Positions 9,870 to 19,054 are shown, counted from the first letter of the stretch. The stretch is 64,000 nt of DNA from Sphingobacteriales bacterium (GCA_016700115.1 CP064999.1:4893501-4957500); one strand, 5' to 3'. Numbers and translations are program-made. Notes: generated from the sequence alone by a model not told the origin.

Positions 9870-10313
9870 TTAATGTATTAACTCAATTATCATTTGGGTT
9901 ATCTTCCCCGAAAAAATAAAACTGCATTTTTCAAATGTAGGTGCGGAAAACGAGGGCTTAAAATTATTGGAAAATCCGTAAGGTTCTTTTGGAATGCCCA
10001 ACCACCCTGTATCTAATTGTTCGTTATTGTTGATGTCCTGATAAACAGCAATAGCATAAGTGCCGGGTTCTAATCCGGACAAATAAATCTGAACCTCAGA
10101 TTTACCGTTGGGAATTGCTTTTGCACCTTTAAACATGCCTTCTGTTTTTCCAAATCCCTGAGATTTGTTGTAAAGTGCCAGGTAAACAGCCGATTTATTA
10201 TCCTTAAGCCGTTTTACATTTACAATCAATTCCCCATTGTTAAGATCTCCATTGCTAAAATTGCCCTGCCCTAAACCCCAAAAGCTTAACATCAAAATAA
10301 GGACCATGTTCAT
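9870..10313 (-). CDS. DUF2141 family exported protein
   Basis: A 147-residue protein with a short hydrophobic N-terminus (MNMVLILMLSFWGLGQG), then a beta-rich domain with AVYLALYNKSQGF, LEPGTYAIAVYQDINNNEQLD and GIPKEPYGFSNN. These are the hallmarks of DUF2141, a Bacteroidota/Proteobacteria periplasmic or surface family of unknown biochemical role. ATG at 10313 gives a compact signal peptide. The gene is separated from the upstream outer membrane protein gene by a hairpin. Confidence 0.82.
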   Translation of the reverse strand: MNMVLILMLSFWGLGQGNFSNGDLNNGELIVNVKRLKDNKSAVYLALYNKSQGFGKTEGMFKGAKAIPNGKSEVQIYLSGLEPGTYAIAVYQDINNNEQLDTGWLGIPKEPYGFSNNFKPSFSAPTFEKCSFIFSGKITQMIIELIH

Positions 10314-10326
10314 AAATAACCGGTTT

Positions 10327-10368
10327 AGCCCTTCTGCACGTATTCGTTAAATTACAAGCAGAAGGGCT
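10327..10368 (-). terminator. Inverted repeat between the outer membrane protein gene and the DUF2141 gene
   Basis: AGCCCTTCTGC (10327-10337) and GCAGAAGGGCT (10358-10368) form a perfect 11-bp stem. It lies about 30 bases after the stop of the gene ending at 10399. There is no good T tract on either side, so it may be an attenuating or mRNA 3'-end hairpin rather than a strong terminator. Confidence 0.5.
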
Positions 10369-10398
10369 GTTAATATACATGTGCGGGCTTTCAACATT

Positions 10399-11886
10399 TT
10401 AAAACCGAAGCCCGAGAGTCAACAGGAAATTACTGGAATTGTTTTTTAAAAAGGCAGGAACGTCCGATTCAGTATTGATTGAGTAAGGGTAATATTTATT
10501 ATCTCCAAAACTATAAGCATAAGCAACATCACAAAAAACTACCTTTTCTCTGAATCCTAACCCTGCTGTAATGCTCTGACGCTTTAGATCAGACGCATCT
10601 TTATAAGGACTGCCCTGATAAACATATCCTAATCTTAAACGGAAAATGTCTAAAGCCACTTCGGAACCAATGCGCAAATTGGAAGCAGAAGTAAACCGCT
10701 TGTCAATATCGCGATTGATTTCACTTGCCAAACGCCTGTCTTCAGGTACATCGTCAAACGTAAATTCCATTTGACTGTAATCAGCCCATTCATAATCCAC
10801 TGAAATAAATCCATGGGTTTTAAACAAAAATGCAGCACTACCAACCAATCGCCAAGGCGTGGTTAGCTGATAATCGTATTCGCCTTCGGGCGAGTACAAT
10901 AGAGTGTCGTAATGAGTAAACTCTGCATATAAATTGCTGGAAAACTGCTCATTTAAAGAAATCAGTGTTGGTGTATGAACGGAAGCACCAACTCGCAACA
11001 TCTCAACAGGACGATAAATTAGCCCTAATTTACCATTGATTCCAAAACCTCTGGTTTTAAGCGATTCCGACAATTCAAAAGTATTAAAATCATAGGTGCC
11101 CAAATCAACAGCTTCACCTTGAATAATGCCAAGTTTGTCAGTTTCAGAGTAAAACTTTTCTGATGTATATCTTACAAAAGGTATTCCAAGTGTTCCTCCC
11201 AAAAAAAGCTTTTCTTTATAGTTGGTACCTAATGAAATAACAAATTCGTCTGAGGCATTTTTTTCGGTAATATATTCCTCTTGTTCCACAGCAAAACCAT
11301 TGGTTACTCCCAAATAATCAGAACTGCCCTCAGCATCCGGATTGATGAGAAATGCGAAATATGCTAATCCGGCACCAAAAGGAAAATTATCCCTTACTTC
11401 GTTTCCGGGTGTTCCTGATGCTTGATTTGCGTAATAATCCAATAAAGAATTTTTAGTGTTCGTTCCGATAAGCAGGGTTTTTCGGTTATAATTATTGATG
11501 CGATTTAGGCCAAAACCGAAATTAACTGCCCGCCAATCTGAATCCGGTCGTCTTCCGCCACCTTTGAAAACCAATCCAATATTATTGATGTTGAAATTAT
11601 TTTTATTGTCTGTTTCTGTATTACCCCAATATTCTGACTCTGTATTGGTAAAATATAACGAAGGTGTAATCGTAAACTCTGATTTGCGGTATAAACCTAT
11701 CCCTGCAGGATTGATTGACAATGAAGTAAAATCTGCGCCCAAAGCACCAAAAGCTCCCCCTGTTCCAACAGCACGGGCAGTCCCTCCTATTTGAGTTTGC
11801 GAATAACGGAGAGCATCATCCGGGGTTTGCGCATGAATACTGAGAAAGCATAATAAAGCAGGAAGAATGAACAGTATTTTTTTCAT
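10399..11886 (-). CDS. OmpP1/FadL/PorV-like outer membrane beta-barrel protein
   Basis: The 495-residue protein has a signal peptide ending at IHAQ. It then has DALRYSQTQIGGTARAVGTGG followed by AFGALGADFTSLSINPAGIGLYR, the N-terminal hallmark of the FadL/TodX and PorV-like barrels in Bacteroidota. Alternating aromatic and polar strands continue to the C-terminus, which ends in LLTLGLRF with the terminal Phe of outer membrane barrels. Such proteins move hydrophobic compounds across the outer membrane, and PorV itself is a T9SS shuttle. Which applies here cannot be decided. A strong terminator follows the gene upstream of it, so it is probably transcribed on its own. Confidence 0.85.
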   Translation of the reverse strand: MKKILFILPALLCFLSIHAQTPDDALRYSQTQIGGTARAVGTGGAFGALGADFTSLSINPAGIGLYRKSEFTITPSLYFTNTESEYWGNTETDNKNNFNINNIGLVFKGGGRRPDSDWRAVNFGFGLNRINNYNRKTLLIGTNTKNSLLDYYANQASGTPGNEVRDNFPFGAGLAYFAFLINPDAEGSSDYLGVTNGFAVEQEEYITEKNASDEFVISLGTNYKEKLFLGGTLGIPFVRYTSEKFYSETDKLGIIQGEAVDLGTYDFNTFELSESLKTRGFGINGKLGLIYRPVEMLRVGASVHTPTLISLNEQFSSNLYAEFTHYDTLLYSPEGEYDYQLTTPWRLVGSAAFLFKTHGFISVDYEWADYSQMEFTFDDVPEDRRLASEINRDIDKRFTSASNLRIGSEVALDIFRLRLGYVYQGSPYKDASDLKRQSITAGLGFREKVVFCDVAYAYSFGDNKYYPYSINTESDVPAFLKNNSSNFLLTLGLRF

Positions 11887-11939
11887 GTTTAACGGTTTGT
11901 TATTTTTAATGTGCCTTATTTTAGATGTTGAAAATGTTT

Positions 11940-11985
11940 AAAAAAAACAGACCTCTCTATGGTAAAAAATCCAACGAGAGGTCTG
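11940..11985 (-). terminator. Strong Rho-independent terminator of the Tyr/Asn-rich protein gene
   Basis: CAGACCTCTC (11948-11957) pairs with GAGAGGTCTG (11976-11985), 10 bp without mismatch. In the minus direction the stem is followed directly by eight T. It lies 71 bases after the stop codon at 12056. Confidence 0.85.
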
Positions 11986-12055
11986 AATAAACATTTTAAT
12001 AGAACAGCTTATTGGTTAAGCCAAAAAAATACCTTTAATCAAGCAATCGCAATAA

Positions 12056-13303
12056 TTATCGCGGATTTTTGCTTTTTGAATCGGATTTTGAAGGGGTACT
12101 CGACTTATTTTTGTCAGAATTGCTGCTTTTAGATCCTGAATTGCTGCCTGAACTTGATTTAAACCCACTATTACCCGAATTTTTACTGCCTCCCGAAGAG
12201 TATCCACCTGACTTATTATCTTTGGGTTGATTTTTTGGTTTTGGGGCTGGGTTAGAACGGTTGTCGTCTATTTTTGGCTGATCTTTCGGCTTTGATTCAT
12301 ACTCATATTTGGGTTGATCTTTAGGCTTTGATTCGTATTCATATTTGGGTTGATCTTTTGGCTTAGAATCGTATTCGTATTTAGGCAAATCCTTTGGTTT
12401 TGACTCGTATTCGTTTTTAGGCAAATTCTTTTCGGGTTTTACTTCAGTATCACGTCCGATATTATTGTCCTTTGGAGTATAAGGATTGGTGTTGTTTTTA
12501 TCCAGCCGGTTTTGGTTATTATCATAATCAGACCAGGTATTGTTATCGTTTGGATTGTTTTTACCGCTATCAATTCCGTTGTTAACCGGAGGATTTCCTC
12601 TGTCGCCATAAGGAGCTCCAATACCGGACCTGTCGCCTCTTGGGCCATAATAATTTCCGGTAGAATTGTTGTTGTTATTGTTAATAATGGTAACGTCATT
12701 ATGAACATAGGTAACCGGACTAAAGGGACTATAACCCCAACCCCATCCGTTATACCAGTTGTTGGCATACCAACCGTTGTTCCAGGCATTATTGTACCAA
12801 CCTCCGCCATTGTAGCCGCACCATGAATTATGCCCCCACGGGTTTGACCAGGAATTATACCAGGGATTTGCATTCCATCCCCAACCCCACATCACCACTA
12901 CACGAGGACGAAACCAAGGACGAGGGTAAAAAGCAACAGGTTGCCAAGCCCAAGGATTGTCATAAATGCTGTAGCCCCACCAAAAAGGATCCTGAACACC
13001 GTACCAATAACGGTCAGTATAAAAGCCTCCAAAATAGTTGTATCCTACATTAGGGCTATGAAAACGCCGGATTCTTGAAGAATAATAGTAGTCGTACTCT
13101 TCATCTTCATAATTTACATACTCGTCGTTATTGTAATAATTGTTGGTAATATAAGTATTACCATTCTGATCGGTTTGTTGTTGGGTAGTACTTGTGTTGT
13201 TGTCATTTGAAGGATAATAGTAAACATCATCCTGTGCCCAGACAAAAGTAGCATACAACATAGCTACAAGCAATAAAACGAGAGAGAAAAGTTTATTTTT
13301 CAT
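12056..13303 (-). CDS. Secreted Tyr/Trp/Asn-rich protein with Lys-Pro-Asp-Tyr repeats and Ser/Lys-rich tail
   Basis: A 415-residue protein with a clear signal peptide (to about residue 23, AQDD). Three low-complexity regions follow. Residues about 25-215 are very rich in Tyr, Asn, Trp and Gly. Residues about 285-350 contain about five copies of a 12-residue unit of the type KPKDQPKYEYES. The C-terminal 65 residues are almost only Ser, Gly, Lys and Asn. No enzymatic motif is seen. Similar proteins occur in Bacteroidota as unnamed exported proteins; a role in the cell surface or matrix is a guess. A TTAAC repeat like that in front of the PDZ kinase genes lies 84-109 bases upstream, so it may share their regulation. 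Confidence 0.8.
   Translation of the reverse strand: MKNKLFSLVLLLVAMLYATFVWAQDDVYYYPSNDNNTSTTQQQTDQNGNTYITNNYYNNDEYVNYEDEEYDYYYSSRIRRFHSPNVGYNYFGGFYTDRYWYGVQDPFWWGYSIYDNPWAWQPVAFYPRPWFRPRVVVMWGWGWNANPWYNSWSNPWGHNSWCGYNGGGWYNNAWNNGWYANNWYNGWGWGYSPFSPVTYVHNDVTIINNNNNNSTGNYYGPRGDRSGIGAPYGDRGNPPVNNGIDSGKNNPNDNNTWSDYDNNQNRLDKNNTNPYTPKDNNIGRDTEVKPEKNLPKNEYESKPKDLPKYEYDSKPKDQPKYEYESKPKDQPKYEYESKPKDQPKIDDNRSNPAPKPKNQPKDNKSGGYSSGGSKNSGNSGFKSSSGSNSGSKSSNSDKNKSSTPSKSDSKSKNPR
12270..12425 (-). repeat. In-frame 36-bp repeats encoding 12-residue units
   Basis: About four to five copies of a 36-base unit (encoding KPKDQPKYEYES and variants such as KPKDLPKYEYDS) lie inside the Tyr/Asn-rich secreted protein gene. 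The copies are close enough to allow length change by slippage or recombination. Confidence 0.75.
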
Positions 13304-13386
13304 GATTGTAGATTTTAAGTGCTACGGTTTGACAATTGTAGTTTATAGAAGTTTAAGTCTCCGATAAAAATTTTACAAAAATTTTG

Positions 13387-13412
13387 TTAAAGTTACTTAA
13401 CGCTCCTTTAAC
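13387..13412. promoter_or_regulatory. Candidate response-regulator site upstream of the Tyr/Asn-rich protein gene
   Basis: TTAAA at 13387, TTAAC at 13397 and TTAAC at 13408 are spaced 10 and 11 bases. The 16-mer at 13397-13412 (TTAACGCTCCTTTAAC) differs by one base from TTAACCCTCCTTTAAC at 45539-45554, in the divergent promoter of the PDZ histidine kinase. Direct repeats at one helical turn are the usual target form for OmpR/CpxR-type regulators. Assignment to the regulator at 42607 is inference. Confidence 0.45.
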
Positions 13413-13662
13413 TTTTATTTTCTAATACGTAACGCAATTACAAACGATAAAGTTGGCTGAAATTGAAAGTTTAACTCAAATTAAAACAAAGACATCATCC
13501 AATCTTTTTGCTTGCAATTTGAGGAACAATTTTGAGTTGTGTTTTAAAGTCATAAAGCAATATTAATTACAAGCCTATAAGGTTTATCAACTAAAAAATT
13601 GGTTGGGATACTCCCTTTTCCCTTCCTGCTATTCCAAAAAACAAAATTTGATACAAAAACAT

Positions 13663-13694
13663 AAAAAGCCCGATAAATATTTAATTTATCGGGC
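13663..13694 (-). terminator. Terminator downstream of susD-like gene
   Basis: GCCCGATAAAT (13668-13678) pairs with ATTTATCGGGC (13684-13694). In the minus direction the stem is followed by TTTTTA. It lies about 80 bases after the SusD-like stop at 13775 and marks the end of the SusC/SusD transcript. Confidence 0.8.
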
Positions 13695-13774
13695 CCTTTA
13701 TATTCTCTATTTGAAGACAAATTTAAATGGAGTTAGTCTGTTTAGTTTTAAAACTAACCCAAAAAGGATATGTC

Positions 13775-15148
13775 TTATCCATTTGCACTTACTGCAGAAC
13801 AGGGTTCATTTTCAGTAGCCGGACGGGGGAAGTTTTCCCAAATATCATCATCAGCACGATCAACAGGCAGTTGATTCAACATGTTGTTTCGGCGCATATC
13901 TATCCATCTATGCCCTTCACCATAAAGAGAATAGCGACGTTGTTTCAAAATTTCATCTCTCAGCTCTGTTTGGCTTGTTCCGCCGGTATATTCCGGAAGA
14001 CCGGCAACTGTTCTGATCAAGTTAATTGCAAACACAGAAGCGGAGGCGTTACCATTCATGTTTTGGGCTTCGGCATAAATCAGTATCAACTCTTCGTTTC
14101 TAATCATAGGAATGGGGTCTAATAAAGATTTGTAACGCATAAAGTCGAACTTGCTTTGTAATCCATCCTGAAATGCAGTATCAGTTCTTTCTTCAACTTT
14201 CCACAATCTTTTATCCCCGGCTTCTGCTTCTGTTATAAAAGATGGATGTGCTGCCCTAAGATTTCCGCCTGCGGGAGAATTCAAGGGATAAAACATTTCA
14301 TTTGAAATATCACCGCCGCTTGTAGAGAAAACATGATAAACACCTTTGTGCATGGTTGCACTGTCACCTGCAAGTTCAAAGAAAGAATCTGCAAGATTTT
14401 GTAAAGTTGCTTCTGCATCTGAACGATAGAGGTTTACTCGGGCTGCAATAGCGCGGTTGAATTGGTTAAAAGAAACAGGGGTGTCAAAACCGGTGAATCC
14501 TGAAGATAGCTCAAATTTGAATTCATCACCTGCATTTGACAATAATTCCTCTCCATCGGTGAGCATATTGTTAATGGCATTGAGCGCTTCTGAATATGAC
14601 AAAAATGGACCAAGGTTACCAGCATCGGCCACATCTACTCTGATTCCGCATGAATACTGCTGATTGAGCACCATCAGCATCTGATAAGCCATTATCGTTT
14701 TGGCAAAACCCAGATAACCGTTTATTTCGGCTTGTGTCAGCGATTCTTTGGTATTATTCGTAGCATTGATCAGGATATTGCAATTTCTGATTACCCTGTA
14801 ACGCTCAGAGTAAGTATTTGTGGTGTAAAAAGTATTGTTGTCTAATATAGCCGCACCTTTGCCAAGCAAGTCAGAAGTAAATCGCGGGTCAGATCCGGAA
14901 AACCTGAACCATTCACGACCTAACACACCGACACCATCATAATAGGTGCCTAATCTGTTTCTCATACCCGATTCGATACCTGATACAACATTGTTCAAAT
15001 CGCCAATGGTAGCATCAGTCTCAATACCTTCCATACTTGGGCCGTTAGGATCAACCTGATCATCAATAGTACAGGCATTGAAAGCAACCAAAGTACCGGC
15101 TAAAATTAAAAACGGCAAAACATTGGTTAAAAATTTGTATATTTTCAT
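13775..15148 (-). CDS. SusD/RagB family nutrient-binding outer membrane lipoprotein
   Basis: The 457-residue protein begins with a lipoprotein signal (hydrophobic core, then FNAC with the lipidated Cys at about residue 26). The C-terminal part has the SusD signature region: IRNEELILIYAEAQ, INLIRTVAGLPEY, LRDEILKQRRYSLYGEGHRW and IDMRRNN. SusD proteins sit on the cell surface as a lid on a SusC porin and capture a ligand such as a glycan or peptide. It lies 42 bases downstream of the SusC gene, the normal order. No glycoside hydrolase or peptidase gene is next to the pair, so the ligand cannot be guessed. Confidence 0.9.
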   Translation of the reverse strand: MKIYKFLTNVLPFLILAGTLVAFNACTIDDQVDPNGPSMEGIETDATIGDLNNVVSGIESGMRNRLGTYYDGVGVLGREWFRFSGSDPRFTSDLLGKGAAILDNNTFYTTNTYSERYRVIRNCNILINATNNTKESLTQAEINGYLGFAKTIMAYQMLMVLNQQYSCGIRVDVADAGNLGPFLSYSEALNAINNMLTDGEELLSNAGDEFKFELSSGFTGFDTPVSFNQFNRAIAARVNLYRSDAEATLQNLADSFFELAGDSATMHKGVYHVFSTSGGDISNEMFYPLNSPAGGNLRAAHPSFITEAEAGDKRLWKVEERTDTAFQDGLQSKFDFMRYKSLLDPIPMIRNEELILIYAEAQNMNGNASASVFAINLIRTVAGLPEYTGGTSQTELRDEILKQRRYSLYGEGHRWIDMRRNNMLNQLPVDRADDDIWENFPRPATENEPCSAVSANG

Positions 15149-15190
15149 GTCAATTTTTCGTTTTGAGTGAAAGAAAATTGGGTTGCTGGA

Positions 15191-18142
15191 TTAAAGTGAA
15201 ATGGCTAAATGACCAAAAAACCGTTTGGCAGAAGGGAAAGGCAATACCTCAACATTGCTAGAAAATCCATCAGAACCAAAGTTTGAAACTTCAGGATCGT
15301 AACTGTTATATTTGAAGAAGTTCAGGATATTATTGCCGGACACACCGATTTTCAGGTTTTGAATTTTCCCTTTACAAATAGACGGGAAATTGTAATACAA
15401 CCCAACTTCCCTCAACCGGACATAAGAGGCATCTTCAATCCAGGGCTCTGCAGTAGCACCCAATGCGTTCAACCTGTAATCGCCGTTAGTCAATTCTCCT
15501 TCCGGATCTAAATCAGTATCATCATAATCAGGGCTTGTTCCATAAATGTCAGTGAGCAAAGTTGATAAGTTGACATTATCACCGCCTTGTTTCCAATGAA
15601 TTAGGAAACCTAATTCAAAGTTCTTGTAGTTCAATGTATTTTGGAATGACATCTGAAAATCTGGTTCAGCATCCCCAAAAACGACAACTCCGTTTGGACT
15701 GATTCCGACCAATTGGGTAACACTTTGACCTTCTTCTATTCTGTAAGTTCCCAAAGTAGCGCCAAAAGCTCCGACATTAAATGCAGGAACATCCAAACGG
15801 GTTACTTTTGTACGGTTTAACCAAAAGGCGGTTCTGCTGTACCAGTTCAGATCTCTGTTTTTAATCGGCTGAAGTGTTAATCCGATTTCAATACCTTTAT
15901 TTTCTACGTCTGCAGCATTGGTAACCTGGGAGGTAAATCCTGTTGAAGTCGGAACATTTACGTTAATGAGCAGGTCTTCAGTGCTTTTAATATAGTAGGT
16001 AAAATCGAGTGCATACCTTCCACGATCAAAACCGAGGTCAAATCCGGTTTCAATTTCCGATTGCCGTTCGGGTCCAACGCCTTCATTACCGCGTAAAGTA
16101 TTAATTAAACTACCGGCACTACCATCAATCAAGGTGTTGGTCAACGAGGTGAAAGCAGAGCCAAACCGCGCAAAGCTACCGGCTTGTCCGTAGGCAACTC
16201 GGAGTTTTAGTTGATTCATCATCTCCGGTAAGAATCCAAACTCGTGTAAATTCAAAGCCAAAGAAGCTTTGGGATAATAATAGAGTTTGTTTGGATCGCC
16301 ATTGTTAGAAGATTTATCACCCCTTACGCCTAAAGATGCGAGGATTTTATCGCTCCAGTTAACCTCTTCCTGAACAAAGAAACCCATATCTGTTTGATTG
16401 CGTCGGGTTTGATCTACAGCAACTGATCCGCTTTGATCTACATTTTCTTGTGAACCGATTAACTCAGTGGCAGTTACCAAAATATTATTAAATCTGAATT
16501 CTTCACGGGTTCCTCCAAACTGAGTTCTGAAATTCAAACCGGAAGGTAAAATATAGGAATGAACAAAGAAACCGGCAAAGTTTGCGTTGTTGTTAACCGC
16601 CGTTCCCTGTAAGGATGCCCCGTTTGTACCATTGCCTTCTTTTTGGAACTGTAGTGTTCTTGGGAAAATAGCTTTGGTGTTTAATGTATAACGGTCAATT
16701 CCTCCGCGGCCTACAAATTGCAAGGTTGCTTTTGGTGTCTGATAGATTTTTACGGTCAGGTTTGCTCCACCGATATACCTGCTGATTGACTCGTTGTTGG
16801 TAATCAGATCTCTGGTTTGAAGAAAATTGGATGCAGAATAGGGGTTATTGGGAAAGTTGCCGTTTGCATCAGCAAGCAAATTAGCCCAGGAAGGTGTTGA
16901 GGCAAATGATACCCCCATTGTAGTACCTGTATTATCGTTGTTAAAAAACCCTCTGTCTGCAGAAGATAAAATATACATATTGTTGAACGCAATGTTTATC
17001 CTGTCATTTAACCTGTGATCTACATTCAGGCGTAGAGACAGTTTTTCATAACCGGTATTTTTAACAATTCCTTCTTCGTTTTTATAAGTAGTTCCAAAAT
17101 AATATTGAGTTGCCTGATTGCCGCCCGACAAACTCAAATTAGTAGTTGACAACAAACCCTTGTTGCCGTACAGTTCATCTTCGTAATTGAAGATTTTTCC
17201 GGCGGCTTGGGCAGCCTGAAAATTAGCTACTTCGGCTGCGCCAAAAGAAGCCTGAACTTTAGCATCGTCAAAATCCCGAACGCCAAGTTTTCTCAACTGC
17301 ATGGCGACACCCATCGTTTGCGAAAAATTGATGTTGTTTTGTCCCGGTTTACCCCGTTTAGTGGTAATCAAAACAACCCCTGTTGCAGCTCTTGAACCAT
17401 AAAGGGCTGCCGCCGATGCTCCTTTGAGAATTTCTATGCTCTCAATATCATCGGGGTTTAGGTCCGCCAAACGATTGGAAGGGTTATCCTGATTGGAAGC
17501 ACTTCCGCCTGCTGCGGCCTGCGATACCAGATTAAGACCTGCAGGAGTAGAGGAGTTATCCATATATACTCCGTCAATAATGTATAATGGCTGTGCATTT
17601 CCGTTGATGGAGGTTATGCCGCGAAGCCTGACCCCTATACCTCCTCCCGGTGCGCCTGAATTGGCGTTGATGACCACACCGGTAAACTTTCCGTAAAGTG
17701 CAGCATCCATGGTTTGTGGAGAAGTAACTCCGGTCAGTTCTTTAGATGAAATAGTAGAAACCGCATTAGCGAGGTTTCGTCTGGCTACTGAAGTTGCCAA
17801 ACCTGAGATTACCACTTCTTCTAAACGGGTAACACTTTCTTGCAACACAACATCCATGTTACCTGAACTGGATGTTACATCTTGTTCTGTTACTTCATAG
17901 CCAACAAATGAAAAAACAAGGGTGGCTGAAGAACTGGGTACGTTCAGGGAGTATTTGCCGTCTAAATCAGATATAGTTCCGATTGTGGTGTTTTTAACCC
18001 TGATGGTTACACCAATAATCGGCTCTCCCGATTCGTCAGTAACGGTTCCCGATACCGTTACTTGTGCCATAACCGAATATCCGGTTAGCAACATCGCAAA
18101 AAATAAGATTGCGAAGTAAGTAAAAAACTTTTGCATAGGCAT
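15191..18142 (-). CDS. SusC/RagA family TonB-dependent outer membrane porin
   Basis: A protein of about 980 residues. After the signal peptide (ending VMAQ) comes a carboxypeptidase-regulatory-like domain (VSGTVTDESGEPIIGVTIRV), then a TonB plug with GVRLRGITSINGNAQPLYIIDG and the SusC signature ESIEILKGASAAALYGSRAA, then a long beta barrel ending in FFGHLAISL. It imports a substrate handed over by SusD using TonB energy. The longest frame begins with TTG at 18208, but ATG at 18142 (or 18136) directly precedes the signal peptide and is preferred. It forms an operon with the SusD gene. About 1.1 kb of gene-free DNA lies upstream. Confidence 0.93.
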   Translation of the reverse strand: MPMQKFFTYFAILFFAMLLTGYSVMAQVTVSGTVTDESGEPIIGVTIRVKNTTIGTISDLDGKYSLNVPSSSATLVFSFVGYEVTEQDVTSSSGNMDVVLQESVTRLEEVVISGLATSVARRNLANAVSTISSKELTGVTSPQTMDAALYGKFTGVVINANSGAPGGGIGVRLRGITSINGNAQPLYIIDGVYMDNSSTPAGLNLVSQAAAGGSASNQDNPSNRLADLNPDDIESIEILKGASAAALYGSRAATGVVLITTKRGKPGQNNINFSQTMGVAMQLRKLGVRDFDDAKVQASFGAAEVANFQAAQAAGKIFNYEDELYGNKGLLSTTNLSLSGGNQATQYYFGTTYKNEEGIVKNTGYEKLSLRLNVDHRLNDRINIAFNNMYILSSADRGFFNNDNTGTTMGVSFASTPSWANLLADANGNFPNNPYSASNFLQTRDLITNNESISRYIGGANLTVKIYQTPKATLQFVGRGGIDRYTLNTKAIFPRTLQFQKEGNGTNGASLQGTAVNNNANFAGFFVHSYILPSGLNFRTQFGGTREEFRFNNILVTATELIGSQENVDQSGSVAVDQTRRNQTDMGFFVQEEVNWSDKILASLGVRGDKSSNNGDPNKLYYYPKASLALNLHEFGFLPEMMNQLKLRVAYGQAGSFARFGSAFTSLTNTLIDGSAGSLINTLRGNEGVGPERQSEIETGFDLGFDRGRYALDFTYYIKSTEDLLINVNVPTSTGFTSQVTNAADVENKGIEIGLTLQPIKNRDLNWYSRTAFWLNRTKVTRLDVPAFNVGAFGATLGTYRIEEGQSVTQLVGISPNGVVVFGDAEPDFQMSFQNTLNYKNFELGFLIHWKQGGDNVNLSTLLTDIYGTSPDYDDTDLDPEGELTNGDYRLNALGATAEPWIEDASYVRLREVGLYYNFPSICKGKIQNLKIGVSGNNILNFFKYNSYDPEVSNFGSDGFSSNVEVLPFPSAKRFFGHLAISL

Positions 18143-18390
18143 ACATTTTGGTTGATGATTGAATTCTTTTAAAAGTTCTAAATAAGTTTTTTTTGTATTG
18201 TAGAGCAATGTACGAGTAATTTGAAAACTTAGCTATTTTTGTAGTGTTAATTCAGCATTTTATTTTTTTTAAACCATCAAATAAAGCAAATTCGGGTATA
18301 ACAAAGATTGCTTTAGTACATCTATTAATGAAAAGCATTGTTTTTTTGCTCAATGGATTGGCAATACCGATACTCAACCTAGCAAAAATT

Positions 18391-18444
18391 AAAAAAAAGC
18401 CCCTTCAACGATTTTGGCATAGCCTTCTGCTATAAACAAGGGGC
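18391..18444 (-). terminator. Structured hairpin with T tract upstream of susC
   Basis: In the minus direction GCCCCTT pairs with AAGGGGC (18399-18405 with 18438-18444), with an inner ATAGC/GCTAT stem, and eight T follow. This is a good Rho-independent terminator, but no protein gene ends just before it: the next gene upstream on this strand ends at 19279, beyond another terminator. It may end a small RNA from 18.45-19.0 kb or act as a leader attenuator for susC. Confidence 0.6.
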
Positions 18445-18545
18445 GAAGTCTCAAAATAAAGGGTCCTCAATACGGGTTTCTGATCTTATAGCGGATTTTA
18501 GTAAAAATACCCGGTAACTATCAACCAAAAAAGTGTCAATTGAAA

Positions 18546-18782
18546 AGAAAAAAATTGACTTTTTACTCTTTTAAATTATCATTTTTTACGCCAAAAAAGC
18601 ATTTTTTAGGACTTCAATTGACATTGTGTTCAAGTAAATTGAAATATTGGTTTTTTTAATTGACTTTTTAATCTTTTTAATTGACTTGCTAAACTTTTAA
18701 ATTGACTTTTTAAAAGTTTTAATTACAATTTTTGAAAATTTAATTGCTTTGATTTCTTTTAAAACTGCAATTTTATTGAGTA
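18546..18782. repeat. AT-rich array with exact 21-bp period (11 units)
   Basis: Within the gene-free stretch 18143-19278, the core AATTG (some copies AATTA, ACTG or AAGC) recurs with its last base at 18557, 18578, 18599, 18620, 18641, 18662, 18683, 18704, 18725, 18746 and 18767: always 21 bases apart. Between cores the sequence is T- and A-rich but not conserved, with a typical unit TTAATTGACTTTTTAATCTTT. All six frames contain stops within a few units, so the period is not due to coding. A second array of the same type lies at 50499-50790. The rest of the stretch holds two terminators and no gene I can support. Confidence 0.75.
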
Positions 18783-19020
18783 AAAAATCAGTTAAAATTG
18801 CTTCAATTTCAACAATTCGGGGTTATTATCACACTATTTTGTTATAATTTAGCAAAAAGGGTGTTTACTCCGATACTTTATAATTAATAAGTAGCGTCAT
18901 TTTCCTGTAATAAAATAAGAATATTGATATAAATAATGATAGACATAGTCCAATCATTTTGCACATCCGGCCTTTGACAGAACAGAACAAATGTGAAACT
19001 TTACAAAATAGACACCGCTC

Positions 19021-19054
19021 AAAAAAAACACCGGATGTCTCGATAACACCCGGT
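19021..19054. terminator. Bidirectional terminator
   Basis: AACACCGG and CCGGTGTT form the stem, flanked by A runs on the left and T runs on the right (about 8 each), so it can work in both directions. It lies about 225 bases after the stop of the large gene ending at 19279. Confidence 0.75.

Noticed and set aside
12439..12873. 144-codon frame inside the Tyr/Asn-rich protein gene
   Set aside because: Low-complexity shadow of the real gene in another frame.
13603..13818. Small plus-strand frames between the Tyr/Asn-rich gene and susD
   Set aside because: They overlap the susD terminator and the 3' end of susD on the other strand.
18244..18435. 63-codon plus-strand frame upstream of susC
   Set aside because: It ends inside a terminator hairpin, has low-complexity content and no recognisable domain.
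18546..18782. CRISPR array
   Set aside because: The repeat core is only 5-8 bases, spacers are about 13 bases and AT-rich, and no cas genes are present.
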